Source: Rhizaria sp. SCN 62-66 (lineage: Eukaryota; Rhizaria, unplaced). Taken from it: 64,000 bases of DNA. The notes under the pieces are model-generated. The model ran no database searches. It was not told where the DNA came from and was given only the letters and a program-made list of their open reading frames with translations. How positions within the stretch are numbered: the first letter of the stretch is position 1; the number at the start of each line of letters is the position of its first letter. The translations under genes were made by a program, and so were the position numbers. Where the stretch lies: NCBI GenBank assembly GCA_001724265.1, contig MEDY01000006.1:101814-165813 (forward strand), given 5' to 3'. Of this stretch, positions 24,493 through 37,000 are shown piece after piece.

Positions 24493-27400
24493 TTACTCAA
24501 CAAACATGCGTCCCATGCAGTACACGTGAAAACCGGGGTTATTGGCAAAGAACGCCAGGAGATCTGCTCGCGCGATGGCAAACACGACGCTCTCTTCGCT
24601 GGCAATCAGCGAGCATTGGTGCACGGCGCCCAGCTCGGGCCCGTCGAGCAGCGCCGTCATGTCGCCCACCAGCGCGCCCCGCACGAAGGGCGCGGCGTCG
24701 GGCGCGGCGTCGAAGACCAACGCGCCGTCCGAGACGAGGAACGCCGCGTCAGGCACGCCGCCCGTGACCCACAGCGGCTCGAAGGCCGCCACAGTGCGCT
24801 CCTGCAGCAGCGACATGAACGAGTTCTTCTGCGCCGACGTGAAGCGCGAGAGGATGGTGTTTTGCATCACCGTCTGCCACGTGCGCGACGTGCGCTGGTC
24901 CGACAACGCGCGCAGGCGGGCCGCTATGGCCGTCTCGCGCACCAGGTACAGAAAGTCGGGCCGCGAGAAGGCGATGAGCTCGGTGCGCGTGGCGGCGACG
25001 ATCGAGGCCGAGCGCGGGGTGCCGAAGAGCACTGAGAGCTCGCCGAAGTGGTCGCCCATGGAGATGTGGCGCACGAAGCGGGTGCCGATGGTGACGGCGA
25101 CGGTGCCCATGGAGATGAAGTACACCATTGCTTCGCGCGGGTCGTCGTCTAACGGGGTGCTCACGATCGTGGGCTTAGAGTCCGAGCTCGTCTTGCTATC
25201 ATCACCGTCCGCCGCAGTCGTCGTAGAAGTGTTGACGTTGCTGTTGTTGCGCGTGCTTAAGATGTGGGTATCGCAGTCGCCCTCGAGGATGATCGCCTCG
25301 CCCGCGGGCACCGTGATAAACCGCGCGGCCTGGATCAGCTCCACAGCGCGGTGCAGCGGGAAGTCAGCCAGCCAGTCGAGCGCGAGCACGACGTCGAGCA
25401 CTTCGAGCGCGCGCGCGTCGGGCGCCGCGGTGTCGGAGATGACCACGGTGTGCTCGGGCCCCACGCGGCACATCTGCAATTGCGTCTCCTCGTACGGCGG
25501 GAACTTGGCCGGGTTCGTGTGCACGACGCGGAGGCGACGCTTGACGTCGTCCGGCAGCGCCTGCAGAGTCGAGATGGGCGTGTGGATGGGCGGGACGCCG
25601 GCCTCGTGGAGGATGAGGTCGTGGTGCCACGGGAACTTGATCAGACAGTTCATGCGCTGCTCGGAAATGAGGCCGCGGTCGTAGAGCTGCTTGATCCCCG
25701 CAGGGTCGTTGAACGAGTCACCGGAATACACGAGCGACTTGCCATTGCAGTAGGCGGAGAAGCCGACGCACGGAATCGAGTGCAGCGCGTAGAAGAAGTT
25801 AAGCCGCCCGCCGTAGACGGTGACGGGCTCGCCCGGAATGACGGGGCGGAAGACGAAGAGCTCCTTGAGCAGGTCCTGCGAGAGGCCCGAGATGAGCGAG
25901 TACTTCTCGAGGAACATGGTGTAGATGACATCGGTCGTCAGCAGCGATACGCGGCCCTCTTCGAGGATCTTCTGGAACGTGCCGGCGTCGTGGTCGGCGT
26001 GGCAGTGAGTCAGAACCACGCACTTGATGAGGCGCGGGTGGATGCCGTACTGCTGCAGCAGGTAGGAAGCGTGCGGTGGGGGATCCACCATCACGCCGCG
26101 GCGGTTCATCCAGATCACAAAACCAGTCGTCGTGCCCTACAATGTCAAACAAGAACAAGCGACAAAATAATCATGGTGAGAACGAAGAAGTGCAAAATGA
26201 AACAAAGCGTGTGCAAAATAAAAAAAAAAACGTTTTCTTCTTCGAAATAATAAGTTGTTGTTTCAGAGCATTTGATCCGTACCTGTGCGTCGAAGCCATC
26301 GGACACGCCGAGCATCGTAACGCCGAAGTGCGGGGGCACGAACGTCTGCTCGGGCTTGATGCCCGCGGCAGCGGACGCCGCGGCCGCAGCGGTCGCAGCG
26401 CGGGCGCGGCGGAACGCTGCGTCGTTGGTGACTGCGCTGTTGTTGTTGTGCGAAACCGTGAGCGTGGAGCAGGGGCTTGCGCCCGCCGCAGTGCTGGTGG
26501 CCGCCGCAGTGCTTGCGTTGTTGTTGCCGCTGTTGCTCGGGCTCGTCGCGGTGTTGATCACGAGCAAGTCGTTCGCGCTGCCCGTGTGCGCGTTGACGCC
26601 GTTCGCGCCCGCGCCGCCGCAGTTGCTGTCGTCGTTCGGCGACGCCGTGCCCGCCGCGACCGCCGCAGCGGCCGCCGCAGCGGCAACCGCGGCCGCCGTG
26701 GCCGCGACACGCACGCCGGTGCTGGTGGTGCTGCCGGCCGCGGAGGCGACGATCGACGCGCGCCGGTTGCGCGCAGAGGCGGCGGGCGAGAAGGGGTTCT
26801 GCGCGACGGCGATGCTGCCGGGAGTGCCGTTGTTGTCGGTATTGATGATCGAGTAGCCGCGCGTGCGGCCGGGCGTCGCTGGTGGCAGTGCGGCGCCAGA
26901 CGCGCCGCCAGAGGCCGCGGAGCTAGCTGCGGCGGGCGGCAGCGGCAGCAGCGCGGAGGTGGACGCGACGGGGGACGTGGCCTTGATCGCCGCCATGGAG
27001 GGGGATGAAGGGTCCGCATGGCTGCTGTCGTGGCCGCCGCGCGCGCTGTCGCGCGCGCTGTCGGGTCCCGATGTCGGGTTGGCGGTGTTGCTGTTGATCG
27101 GCAGAGTGACTGTGGGGATGACGCCCGCCGCGGCCGTCTTGGGCGTGTTGCTGGCCGTGCTGTCGGCCGTGCTGTCGCCGCCAGTCGCGCCCGCCGTCTT
27201 GGACGTCGGACTGGTCCCGCCCGAGGCACTTGCACCCGCAGCGGCGCTGGGACTGCTCGCGTGAGCCGCGGCAGGCGCGGCAGCGCTCGAACTAGAATTA
27301 GAACTTGACTCAGTGCTACTAGTCGGGGCAGCGGCAGCGCCGGAGGCGGTGGTGCTGGTGGTGACGGGGGTTTGGATGATTTCCTTCGGTGCGGACGTGC

Positions 27401-28656
27401 GCAGAGCGGGGTGTGCCGGCGACAGAGCGACGGAGCCGGGGACCGTGGCGACGATGGCGCCTTGCTCCCAGAACACGAACTCGCCTGCGAGAGCAAGGTT
27501 GGGAAATAAAGAAAGGGAATGGAATAGAGTGAATGGTATAAAGAGAAAACGAGTGCGATGAAAAGCGCGATGATATAATGATACGTTTCATGGTGATGCG
27601 AGAGAATGTACGTACCACTCGGTGCGTCCTGCACGCAGACACCACTGCCCAGATCAGCGAAGCCGCCGTCGTCGAAGTGCACGAACTCAAGCACGGAATC
27701 CACGGTCAGCGGCGTGCGGTCGAACGGGTTGACGCGGAAGAAAGACATTTCCTTGTCCAGGTCTGGGTAGGCCTCCTTGGGCACCGCGGAGGAGTAGTAC
27801 GGCGGCGGCTTGATCGACTCGGCGTCGGGACCCAGCAGCGTGAGCGAGAAGATGCGCCGGATCAGCGGCTCCGCCTCCGGGTGCACAACCAGACGCACGC
27901 GCTGGCGCTTAATGAAGAATGCGAAGTAGGCCGGGAACTCAAATTCGGCGACTGAGATGCCCATTTCGAGGTTGAACCGCTCGCGCGGCAGCACGTACGT
28001 GGTCGGCAGCGTGAGTCCATGTGCCATCGAGTCCTTGATCGTCTCGGGCGGGCAGCCGACCTGGACGGGGCCGACCGTGGTGCTCACGTAGGATCCGCCG
28101 CGCGGCAGCGCCACGACCGTCTGCGACTTGTCCGTGATACCCGCGCGCTGCAGACGGCGCTGCTCGCCCGCCACGGTGTTTTGCTTGCGCACGGACGCGA
28201 CGTAGTCCTCGAGGGAGGACATGCCAGCGCTGCCGAGGCCGCTGCCGCTGTTGTTCAGCCTGTGAAAAGATAGTAAAACAAAAATCATACGACGCAATTT
28301 GAGATAAAAAGAACATTGAAAGATGTAGGATTAGGTTCGAATAGAATGACTTTGATTGCATGTGACATGCTACGTACGGGTTGTTGTTTGTGGCGGAGCT
28401 GTGCGTGGACAGCAGCGCGGGCGTGAACCCGTTGCGTGACGGGAAGCTCGGCGTCGGCGTGGGATACCCGTGGAACGACTGCGCGACCGACAGCGTGCTG
28501 CCGGGGCCGACGCCGGCGTGGAAGAGCATCCCGCCCGCGGCGGCCGGGGGCATCGAGGTGAACGACGCACTCGACGGGCTCTGTACGCCCGCGCCGTGGC
28601 TGCTGCACGTGCTCATCGCAACATTCGCGGTGTTATTAAAGCCGCCGCCGTTGTTA

Positions 28657-28689
<33 letters not shown>

Positions 28690-30360
28690 CAAAGCATGAG
28701 CGCGCTGCCGCCGAAGCCGCGGCTGTGCACGTGCGTCGGCGTGGGCGTTTTGGCAGACGCGGCGAGCGCGCTGCCGTACACGAAGCGAGGCGAGTTGGAG
28801 TACCCTTGCTGCTGTTGCTGCTGCTGGTACTGGAACTGGAGCTGCTGCTGTGCGGACGACGGCGACAGAGAGAGTCTATTGCTTGAGTAGTCGAGGTCGC
28901 TGTGGCTGCTGCTGCCGCCGGTGGTGGTGTTGTTGTTGTTATTGCCGGGGGTTGTCAGCAGCATCATCTGCGCCCCGTTGTTGGCCGCCGCGGCCGCGAG
29001 GCAGCCAGGGCACCCGGGGCCGGTGCACACGTCGTTCATTACGCTGCTGCTGCTGCTGCTGTTGTTCATGTTGGTATTGTTCAGCACGGGCGTGGTGTCC
29101 GCGGTCGACAGCAGCAGCACGGTCGACGCCTCGATCGGCGTGTTGTTCAAGCTGTCGCTCTCACCGGCGCCCGCCGTGGTCGTCGCAGTGGCCCCGCCGG
29201 TGGTGCTGCTATACGCGTAGCTGTTGTTGCGCCGGTGTTGCTGCTGCTGCTGCTGTTGTTGCTGCTGATGCTGCTGATGTTGCTGCTGCTGCAGCTGCTG
29301 CATATCCATGGCCTGCTGCTGACGCGACAGCGTCTGCTTGACGCCCATGGCGACCGTGGGCAGCGGCCCGGGGGTCGAGGTCGTCATGCTGGCGTGATCG
29401 TGGTCGTCGCCAGCTGACGAGTCGCCCACCGAGTCGAGCCCCACGTTGACGCCGACGCCCGCGCCGGTGCCCGCGCCGGGGCCGAACGCGGCCGTGGCGT
29501 CGCTGCTGCTGCTGTTGCTGCTGACGCCAATGGCGAGCCCCGCAATGCTGCCCGTGACGATGTTGTACACAGTCGTGTTGGGGGAGCTGCTGTCGGCGGC
29601 GGTGTCGGGCGGCGGCAGCAGGTTGCTGCTGCTGTTGCTCGCCGAGTTGCCCATCGCGCCATTGCTGTTGATGCCCGTGTGCGTGTTGCTGTTGGCCAGA
29701 CTGCTATTGCCGGCGTTGTGGCCCGCGACCGAGATGAGCGACAGCGACGCAGCCGAGGGCGCGCCGGGCATCGGGATCGGCGTCGTCGCCACGGGCAGCA
29801 TCCCGCCCTGCTGCTGTTGCTGCTGCTGTTGACTGGCGGCGGCCTGGTGGTGGTGGTGCAGGTGCACGCTGTGGCCGTGCGCCGTGACGCCCGCGCTGTG
29901 CTGGTGCAGCGCCACGGACCCCGGGCGGCTGCTGGGGCCGTAGTGGCCGTGTGCGCCGCCGCCGCCGCCGCCGCCAGTGTGGCCGTGCGCGAACTGGTGG
30001 CCGTGGCCGTGCAGGTGCGGGCCCGAGAGCAGCGAAGTCGAGTGCGCGCCGGGCGACGGCAGCGAGGGCGTCGCTGCCACGCGCCGCAGCGCCGCGATCG
30101 CGCTGCCGCTCACCGCGCCCGCGCTGCCGGTCGGGCCGCCGCTGCCGGCGACGCCAGAGACGCCGGAGCCGGAGCCGGCGCCCGATGCGAGGCCGCTGCC
30201 CGTGACGCCCATGTGCGTGGTGGCACCGCCGGACGCGGCGTAGGGGTTCGGGTTGGGTGTGGAGGAAATGCGGTGCGTCTGCAGCGCGGGGGTCGCGTTG
30301 GCGCTGCCCGCGGCGCCGTGCGCGGCCATCGACGTCGCCAACGGGGTCGACGGCTGGCTG

Positions 30361-30392
<32 letters not shown>

Positions 30393-33188
30393 TTGTTGGT
30401 GGTGCTGAGGGGTGCGGTTGTGGACGGCACCGAGGGCGCCGGTGGGTTGCACCTGCACCTGGTGGTGGATCTGGTAATGCTGGTAGTTCTGCACCGCTCC
30501 CTGGCCCTGGCCCTGGCCCTGCTGCTGCTGGAGGAGTTGCTGCTGGTGGTGAAAGAGGCTGTTGACGCTGCTGCGGCCGCTGCTGCTGTGCGTCTGGTTG
30601 AGCTGCACGCCCGGGCTCGAGCTGTTGTCGGCGTGGTGCAAGTGATACTGCTGCAGCTGCTGCTGCTGATGCTGATGCTGATGATGTTGCTGCTGCGGCT
30701 GCGTAGCCAGCGCGTGGCCGTGGTGCGACGGCGAGTGGCCGGTAGCCCCCGCGCCGCCGGCGAAGCGGTGCGTGGGCGTCTGCGAGAACTGCGCCCCCGC
30801 CCCCGCCCCCGCGCCCGCGCCCGCGTTCTGGGACAGCGGGTGGCCGTGGGTCGCCGCGTTGACGTTGACGCTCATGCCGGTCGCGTTTACGTTCGCGGTG
30901 TTGTTATTGTTGTTGTTGTTGTTCGCAGCCGGACTGCCGTTATTCCCGTTGGGGCTGGTGGGGGTGGTGACCGTGGTGATGGTCGCCAGCGGGGAGCTCG
31001 GCGCGCGCGACAGCACCGTGGCCGCCATCTGCTGCCCGACACTGCCGCCGCTGCCGTTCTGACTGATGCCGGAGCCCGTGGCCGTGAGCGCAGCGGGCAC
31101 GCGGGCTGTGGAGCTGTTGCCGCTGCCGGGGCGCGGCACCTGCGGCGACAGCTGGCTCGAGCCCGACACGCTGTGGCTGAGCGCGTTGTTGCTGTGGTTC
31201 GCGGCAGCGGCGCTGGCCAGCAGGGCGAGAGCGCCGCCGGGGGTGCTGCTAGCGCCGCTGCTGTTGCCGCCGTTGCCGCTGCCGCTGCCGCCGGCGCTGC
31301 CGGGGCCGGTACTGGGGCCGGTGCCCGTGCAGACGCTGCTGCCGCCGGTCGTGGTAGCCGCGATCGCGACGGACAGGCCCAGGCCGCCGCCGTTGTGGGT
31401 CCCGGCGCCGGTGCCGTTGGCGTTAGCGTTGGAGTGGCTGTGCGCGGGGGGCCGGCCGAGTCTATGGCCGGACCGGGTGGCCGACAGCACCGTAGTCCCG
31501 ATGCCGTGGCCGTGGCCGTGGTGACCGTTGTTGCCGACGGCGAAATGGCCGTGGGCGCCCGCGGGGCTGCCGCTGCCGTTGGCGCCGTTGCCGTACTGGT
31601 AGTGGTGCTGCGGCGAGATGATCGGGGGCGCGGCAGTGTTCGCAGCAGTAGCACCGTTGCCGGCGCCCGTGGAACCGGTGGAACCCGTGGAACCCATGGG
31701 GCCGGTGGGGAACACGTGGTGCGCTCTAGATCTGCTCCCGCGAGCGCTGACGCCGCCACCCTGGCCCTGGCCCTGCTGCTGCGCCTGCGAATGCTGATGC
31801 TCTGGGTGGGTGACGGTGTCGAGATCGGACTCGGAGTCGTTGGCGTAGTCGTTGAGTCTCAGCATCACGTTGTTGCCAACGACACTCACCAGCGGCTGCG
31901 GCGGCTGTTGCTGTTGCTGTTGCTGTTGATGTTGATGTTGCTGCGACTGGCTGTCACCGAAAGATCTGAACACAGGCGCACCGGCAACCTTGGCTGCGTC
32001 CGCCGCAGCGGCAGCGGCGTCGGCGGCGTTGCTGGTGGCACCGGGCGACGTGCTGCTGGTGGCGGAGCCGGCGCGACTGGGCCGCTTCATGTTGGGCTTG
32101 AAGTTAAGCCGCGCGGCGTGCGCGGGCATGGTTATCGTCACCACCGGCTGCGGCTGCGGCAGCGGCTGCGGGTGCTGCTGTGGCTGGAGCTGATGCGGCA
32201 GCGGCTGCGGCTGCGCGGCGGGCTGCTGGAAGTGGTGTTGCGGCGAGTGGCGCGAGCCGGCCAGCGCGGAGCCGGTGCTGCTGTAGCTGTTGCTGGTGTT
32301 GTTGATGTTATTGGCGGCGGTCGCGGAGGCGAAGGAGGAAGCGTTGAACGTGTGAGACGTGTACGTCGGTGCCTTGCGGCCGCGGAGGCCAAGCCCGGTC
32401 ATGCCTCCGCCGACACCGGCGCCGGCGCCGACACCGGGGTTGACCCCAGAGCCAGTGCCATTGCCAGTGCCGGTGCCGAGCGAGGCGGCGCCGTGGCTGG
32501 TTGCGACCACGGGGTGCGGGGAGCGGGACGTGGGCACGCGCCGCTGATTCTGCTGCTGGGTCTGCTGATTCTGTTGGTTGTTGCTGTAATGCAGTTGCTG
32601 AGTCTGCGGGTGGCCGTGCGCGACTGCAGCGCCGGCGAGCGCGAACGACGAGGTCGGGGACCCCGAGGCCGAGCTCGACGCCGACCCCGACGCGGCAGAC
32701 AGCGCGGAGCTCGACGAAGAGGTCGTGGCCGAGACCGAGGACACGAGAGCGCCGCTGGCACAACTGGCACTGTTCGAGGCGCCTGACGCGGAGGCGGGCT
32801 CGGCGCTGTGCAGGTAGCCGCCGTTGCCGACAATGTACGCGCCCGAGGCCGCGATGGGCCCCGTGGGGGCGTTGGAGCCGGCGCTGTTGTTGGCGGAGGC
32901 CGAAGACGAGGCGCGCGAGGAGCCGGTCGCCGACGTCGGCGCCGCGGCGGTGGCGGTGGCGGCAGCGGCAGTCAGGATCGCCAGGGCGTCGTTGTTGGCG
33001 CACGGCGCCAGCGAGCCCGCGGGGACGACGCGCGTGGGAACCGGACGGGCCATGTTCAGCGCGTTGCTGCCCGCGGTGGCACCCGCGTGGGCCGCGGTGC
33101 TGCAGCTGTGCGAGCTGTTGTCGCTGGAGCCCGGACCGTGCACGCCCGAGGGAACGGGCGCGGACGGGGGCGGGCCGGTGAACGACAT
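24493..33188 (-). CDS. Metallo-beta-lactamase cyclic-nucleotide phosphodiesterase with cNMP-binding domains and giant low-complexity N-terminus
   Basis: Four exons: 33188-28378, 28259-27616, 27484-26283 and 26136-24493. Introns are 118, 131 and 146 bp, all with GTACG donors. The product is 2,766 residues with a TAA stop. Residues 1-1600 are almost entirely Gly/Ser/Asn/Gln/His-rich. Next come a conserved-looking region (about 1610-1850; GISVAEFEFPAYFAFFIKRQ), a disordered linker, and a metallo-beta-lactamase domain (about 2200-2440). Its metal signature HCHADHD is at residue 2263, with LVYSGDSF and PWHHDLILHE downstream. A cNMP-binding domain lies at about 2490-2615 (IILEGDCD, GDHFGELSVLFGTPRSASIV) and a second, degenerate one at about 2640-2760. 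This order matches the Dictyostelium PdeD/PdeE (GbpA/GbpB) type, where cyclic nucleotide bound to the C-terminal domains stimulates hydrolysis. Substrate (cAMP or cGMP) cannot be told. Confidence 0.75.
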
Positions 33189-34086
33189 TGCGCGCAGACG
33201 GCCAGAGGGCGCACGGGGGACGCGTTAGACCGCTGCGGGGCAAAGCTCGTGTGGTTGAGCAATGAGCGAGGAAAGGATGGGAAAGAGGCCCGGGGGCGCG
33301 CGCAGGCGAGGGACGCGGGGTGTCGACGAGGGGAGAAAGCACGGGGGCCAAGGGAGGTTGCAGTGGGGTGGACGTTGGCGTGGGGGCGCAAAAAGAGATG
33401 GAAACGGCCTAAGTGCGTGTGTTCAGTCACTGTGAGCGAAACCGAAGTAAACCGCGGTGGTCTGAGACGAGAGAAGCGAGGCAGGAGAGAGGCGGCGTGG
33501 GGTGTGCCAAGGGCAGTGAGAGGGGGGTCAGTCTCTGACAATACAGTCAATAGTGGTAATGTTTAGAAATGCAGAAAAAATATGATGTACATCGGTGATC
33601 ATGAAATATATCCGCGTTATTATTCCTGCATAACAGCGATCATATCCCCTCGGCGGGAAGCTTCTCAGTTACGTCTCCACAACACGCCTGCCGCCTTCTT
33701 ATTCTTCGCTGACTGCGATCACCCGACCGAGCTCCAGTCAGCCCTGCTGGTCCGTTTGTGGTCAGCAGACTTTCTTGACCGACAACCGAACTTGCTGGAC
33801 CTCAAAGTCAAGCCGACAGAGAGCTCAGGCGTGACCCTGACCGCGTAATTGCATTTCAGGGTCGTGGTTTTATTGTTTAGGGGATGTATTAATATAATTA
33901 GATAAATCGCTGCGCTAATTTTCCTCCTCTGCCATAATAGTTTCACCAACGGTTTCTCTGCATCGTTTTGAACACTTTTGTTGCGACCCCAGAAAACGGA
34001 CTGCTGGTCCCTCCCATCCCCGCGTCTTCGCTTCTCCCCACCCATCCCCGTTCCGAGCGCACGTGCAACCTTTTTTGCGGCCTGCC
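33189..34086. promoter_or_regulatory. Divergent intergenic region between phosphodiesterase and GAF-kinase genes
   Basis: About 900 bp separate the two start codons. The part near the phosphodiesterase ATG (33190-33530) is GC-rich and purine-biased on the plus strand, probably its 5' UTR and promoter. The middle (33540-33960) is AT-rich. No named element is visible. Confidence 0.4.
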
Positions 34087-37000
34087 ATGACGACCCGCAT
34101 CCCCACGGGCGGCGCTGGCGCCCGCAGTGTGCTCAAGCTGCGTCCCAACGCCGGTGCCACACCCTCCTCCACCAACGCTAACAGTAGTAACGCCTCCTCC
34201 TCGGCCGCATCGTCCTCTGCCGCCTCAGCGTCGACCACAAACACCGTCGCACACCACGGCATGGCCGACAACCCATACCAACGCCACGCGCCCGTTGTCT
34301 CGGGCCCCAGCGCTGCGGCGGGCGCGCACGGCAACCAGGGCGGCGTGAATGGAGGCGCTTCGGGGGGATTTGCTCGCGTCCCCACCGCCTCGGCAGCCCC
34401 GGCGCCGGGCACCGTGCTCCCGGCTATCGGCAAGCGCTCGCAGTCGCCCCTCGCGTCCGGACACCACACCAACTCCGCGGGACTGCTGCACGCGCCCCCC
34501 AGCGCACTCAACACCTCGTCCTCGAGCCAGGGCCTGTCAGTGTCAGGCCCCGCCGCCCCTGTCACTCCGCTCGGCCGGCAAAACCCCGTTCTGACGCCTT
34601 CGTCGCCTTCATCTGCCATGTCTGCCTCTGCGTCTTTTTCCAGCCGCCCCTCCTTCTCCGGAATGCCCGGTGCAGGCTTTAACAGTACGTTCACTGCTCA
34701 TACTGCAGCCACAAGTCGATGGTGGAAAGAAATCTGCCCTGCTTCGGCATATTTTCGCCCATCCTCGTCTTGAGCACTCGATTTGACTTGCATACTCTCA
34801 ACAAAGCAACAGCAAATGTCGAAATGACATGATTTATACATGCTTTAACCAGTTCGCAATTGTTCTATCTTCAAACTCTTGCCCTACACTCATATATCTT
34901 CTTTGTCGCGCTTTACTTGTTTTTCTCTCTACTATCTGTTCTTAGGCAGCAACAGCTCCCTGACCACGACGCCGCGCGGCGCGCCGCTAGGCTCTGCCAC
35001 GTCCACGGGCATCGGATCTGACTTCGTGCTCGCCTCTTCCCCGGCGGCCGTGGCGCCCAGCCCCGCGGAGCTAGCCTCCGCGCAGTCCCTCACCGGGGAC
35101 GGCGAGGACCGCCGCTCGCAGGCGCTCAGCGCGCAGATCGTGCGCGTGGTGCAGGTCGCCGCGGCGCAGACGTCGACGCTGCGCATGGCGTCGGTGCTTG
35201 CGTACCACATCTCCACGCTGGTCGCCGCCGACTGCGTGCGCGTCGTCTCGGTCCGCCCCGGTGAGGGACTGGTCCGCATCAGCTCCGCGTCGCAGGCCAA
35301 GCCGTCCGACTCGGTCGGCTTCGTCGGACTCATGGGCCACGCGGCGCAGTCGCGCGAAGTCGTCAATCTGCACAACCCAGCGCAGGACCCGCGCTTTCAG
35401 CCTACGGATAATTACCCGCAAAACTGCGTCATCGACGGCGGCTACCTCGCGCGCTGCGCCGGCACGGGCCCCTGCATCCGTGAGATGTCCGCCTCGTCCT
35501 TCGTCCAGCCCAACTACGCAGACCCCATGGCCATGCCCGCCGCCTCGGTATCCCCCGCGGCCGCCGCCGCCGTCGCCACGCTCTCGTTGCCGCCGGTCGA
35601 GGCGCTGCTGGCTGTGCCAGTCGAGTGCGACGCGACGCCGGACTGCCGCGGGAAGCGCGACGTGGTCGCCGTCATCCTCTGCATCCGCCGCCCCCACGAC
35701 GGCATCCACATCGGTTCCGGCCCGGAGCCCTCTGTCTTTTCGCACCGCGACTGCCGCACCGTCTGGCGCATCGCGCAGCTCGTCGGCAACACGTTCCGCT
35801 CGATGGCCGCGCTCGACCGCGCGCAGGCACTCTACAAGGACTCGATGGCCTGGCACTCTCGGTTCGCGTCCGTGCTTAAGGTCGCCAACACGCTGCTGTC
35901 GCAGACGGAGCTGGAGAGCGTCGTCACCAACATCGTGTCGCAGGTGCCGGACCTGCTCGACGCGGACCGGTGCACGCTCTACTTCACGGACCGGACGAAG
36001 GAAGAGCTCATCGTCACCAAGGGCGCGTCGCACGGCCGTCCTAAGTCGCTTGTGAGCTGGGTCTTCGGCCAGTCCAACGCACCTGAGCTGCCGTTCCCCG
36101 AGGGCAAGAACGAGATCCGCTTCAGCATGTCTAAGGGCCTGGCGGGACACGTCGCGCGCACGGGCGAGACGCTTAACATCGTCGAGGCGCACTCGGACCC
36201 GCGCTTCAACGCGCAGATCGACAAGGAGACTGGCTACAAGACGCGCAACATGCTCTGCGTGCCGATGTGCGACGACAACAAGAACGTCATCGGCGTGCTG
36301 CAGGCGATCAATAAGAACCCGAGTGCGCCGTGCTTCGATTCCGAGGACGAGGCGCTGCTGCACACGTTCGCGGCCCAGGCCGTGCTCGCCGTGCACAACT
36401 CGATGCTGTTCGGTGCCACGAAGCGCGCGCGGCAGCAGTCGGACGCCCTGCTCGAGGTCACCAAGGCGCTTTCTTCCGAGCTCAACATCGAGGCGTTGCT
36501 GCGCATCATCGTCACTAAGGTGCAGAAGCTGCTGTCGTCGGACCGCTGCACCGTGTTCATCGTCGACAAGGACAACAATGAGCTCTACACCAACGAAGAC
36601 ATGAGTTATGGCATGGGTCCCGCGCTGCCCATCAACCACGAACGCTCCACTCTGATCCGCTTCCCCCTCGACCGAGGCATCGCCGGCTCCGTCGCGACCA
36701 CGCTCACCACGGTTAACATCCCGGACGCGTACAAGGACCCGCGGTTCAACCAGCAGATGGACAAGGCCACGGGCTTCCGCACGCGGTCGATTCTGTGCAT
36801 GGCGATCCGCGTACCGCGCAAACCCGAGTCGATCGGCGTGATCCAGTGCATGAACAAGTGCACCGCCACCGGCGAGTGGGTGCCGTTTGACCAAAGCGAC
36901 GAGAAGCTGCTCCAGGCCTTCTGCACGCAGGCCGCAGTGGCGATTGAGAACTCGCGGCTGTTCACGCAGACTGAGAAGGCGCTCAACCACGCGCTGCTCG

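Noticed and set aside
29679-32786. A 1,035-codon open frame on the + strand opposite the phosphodiesterase N-terminus
   Set aside because: It mirrors GC-rich triplet repeats of the minus-strand Gln/Gly/Ser exon and has no domain. Its translation is Arg/Ala/Val/Leu runs typical of a shadow frame.
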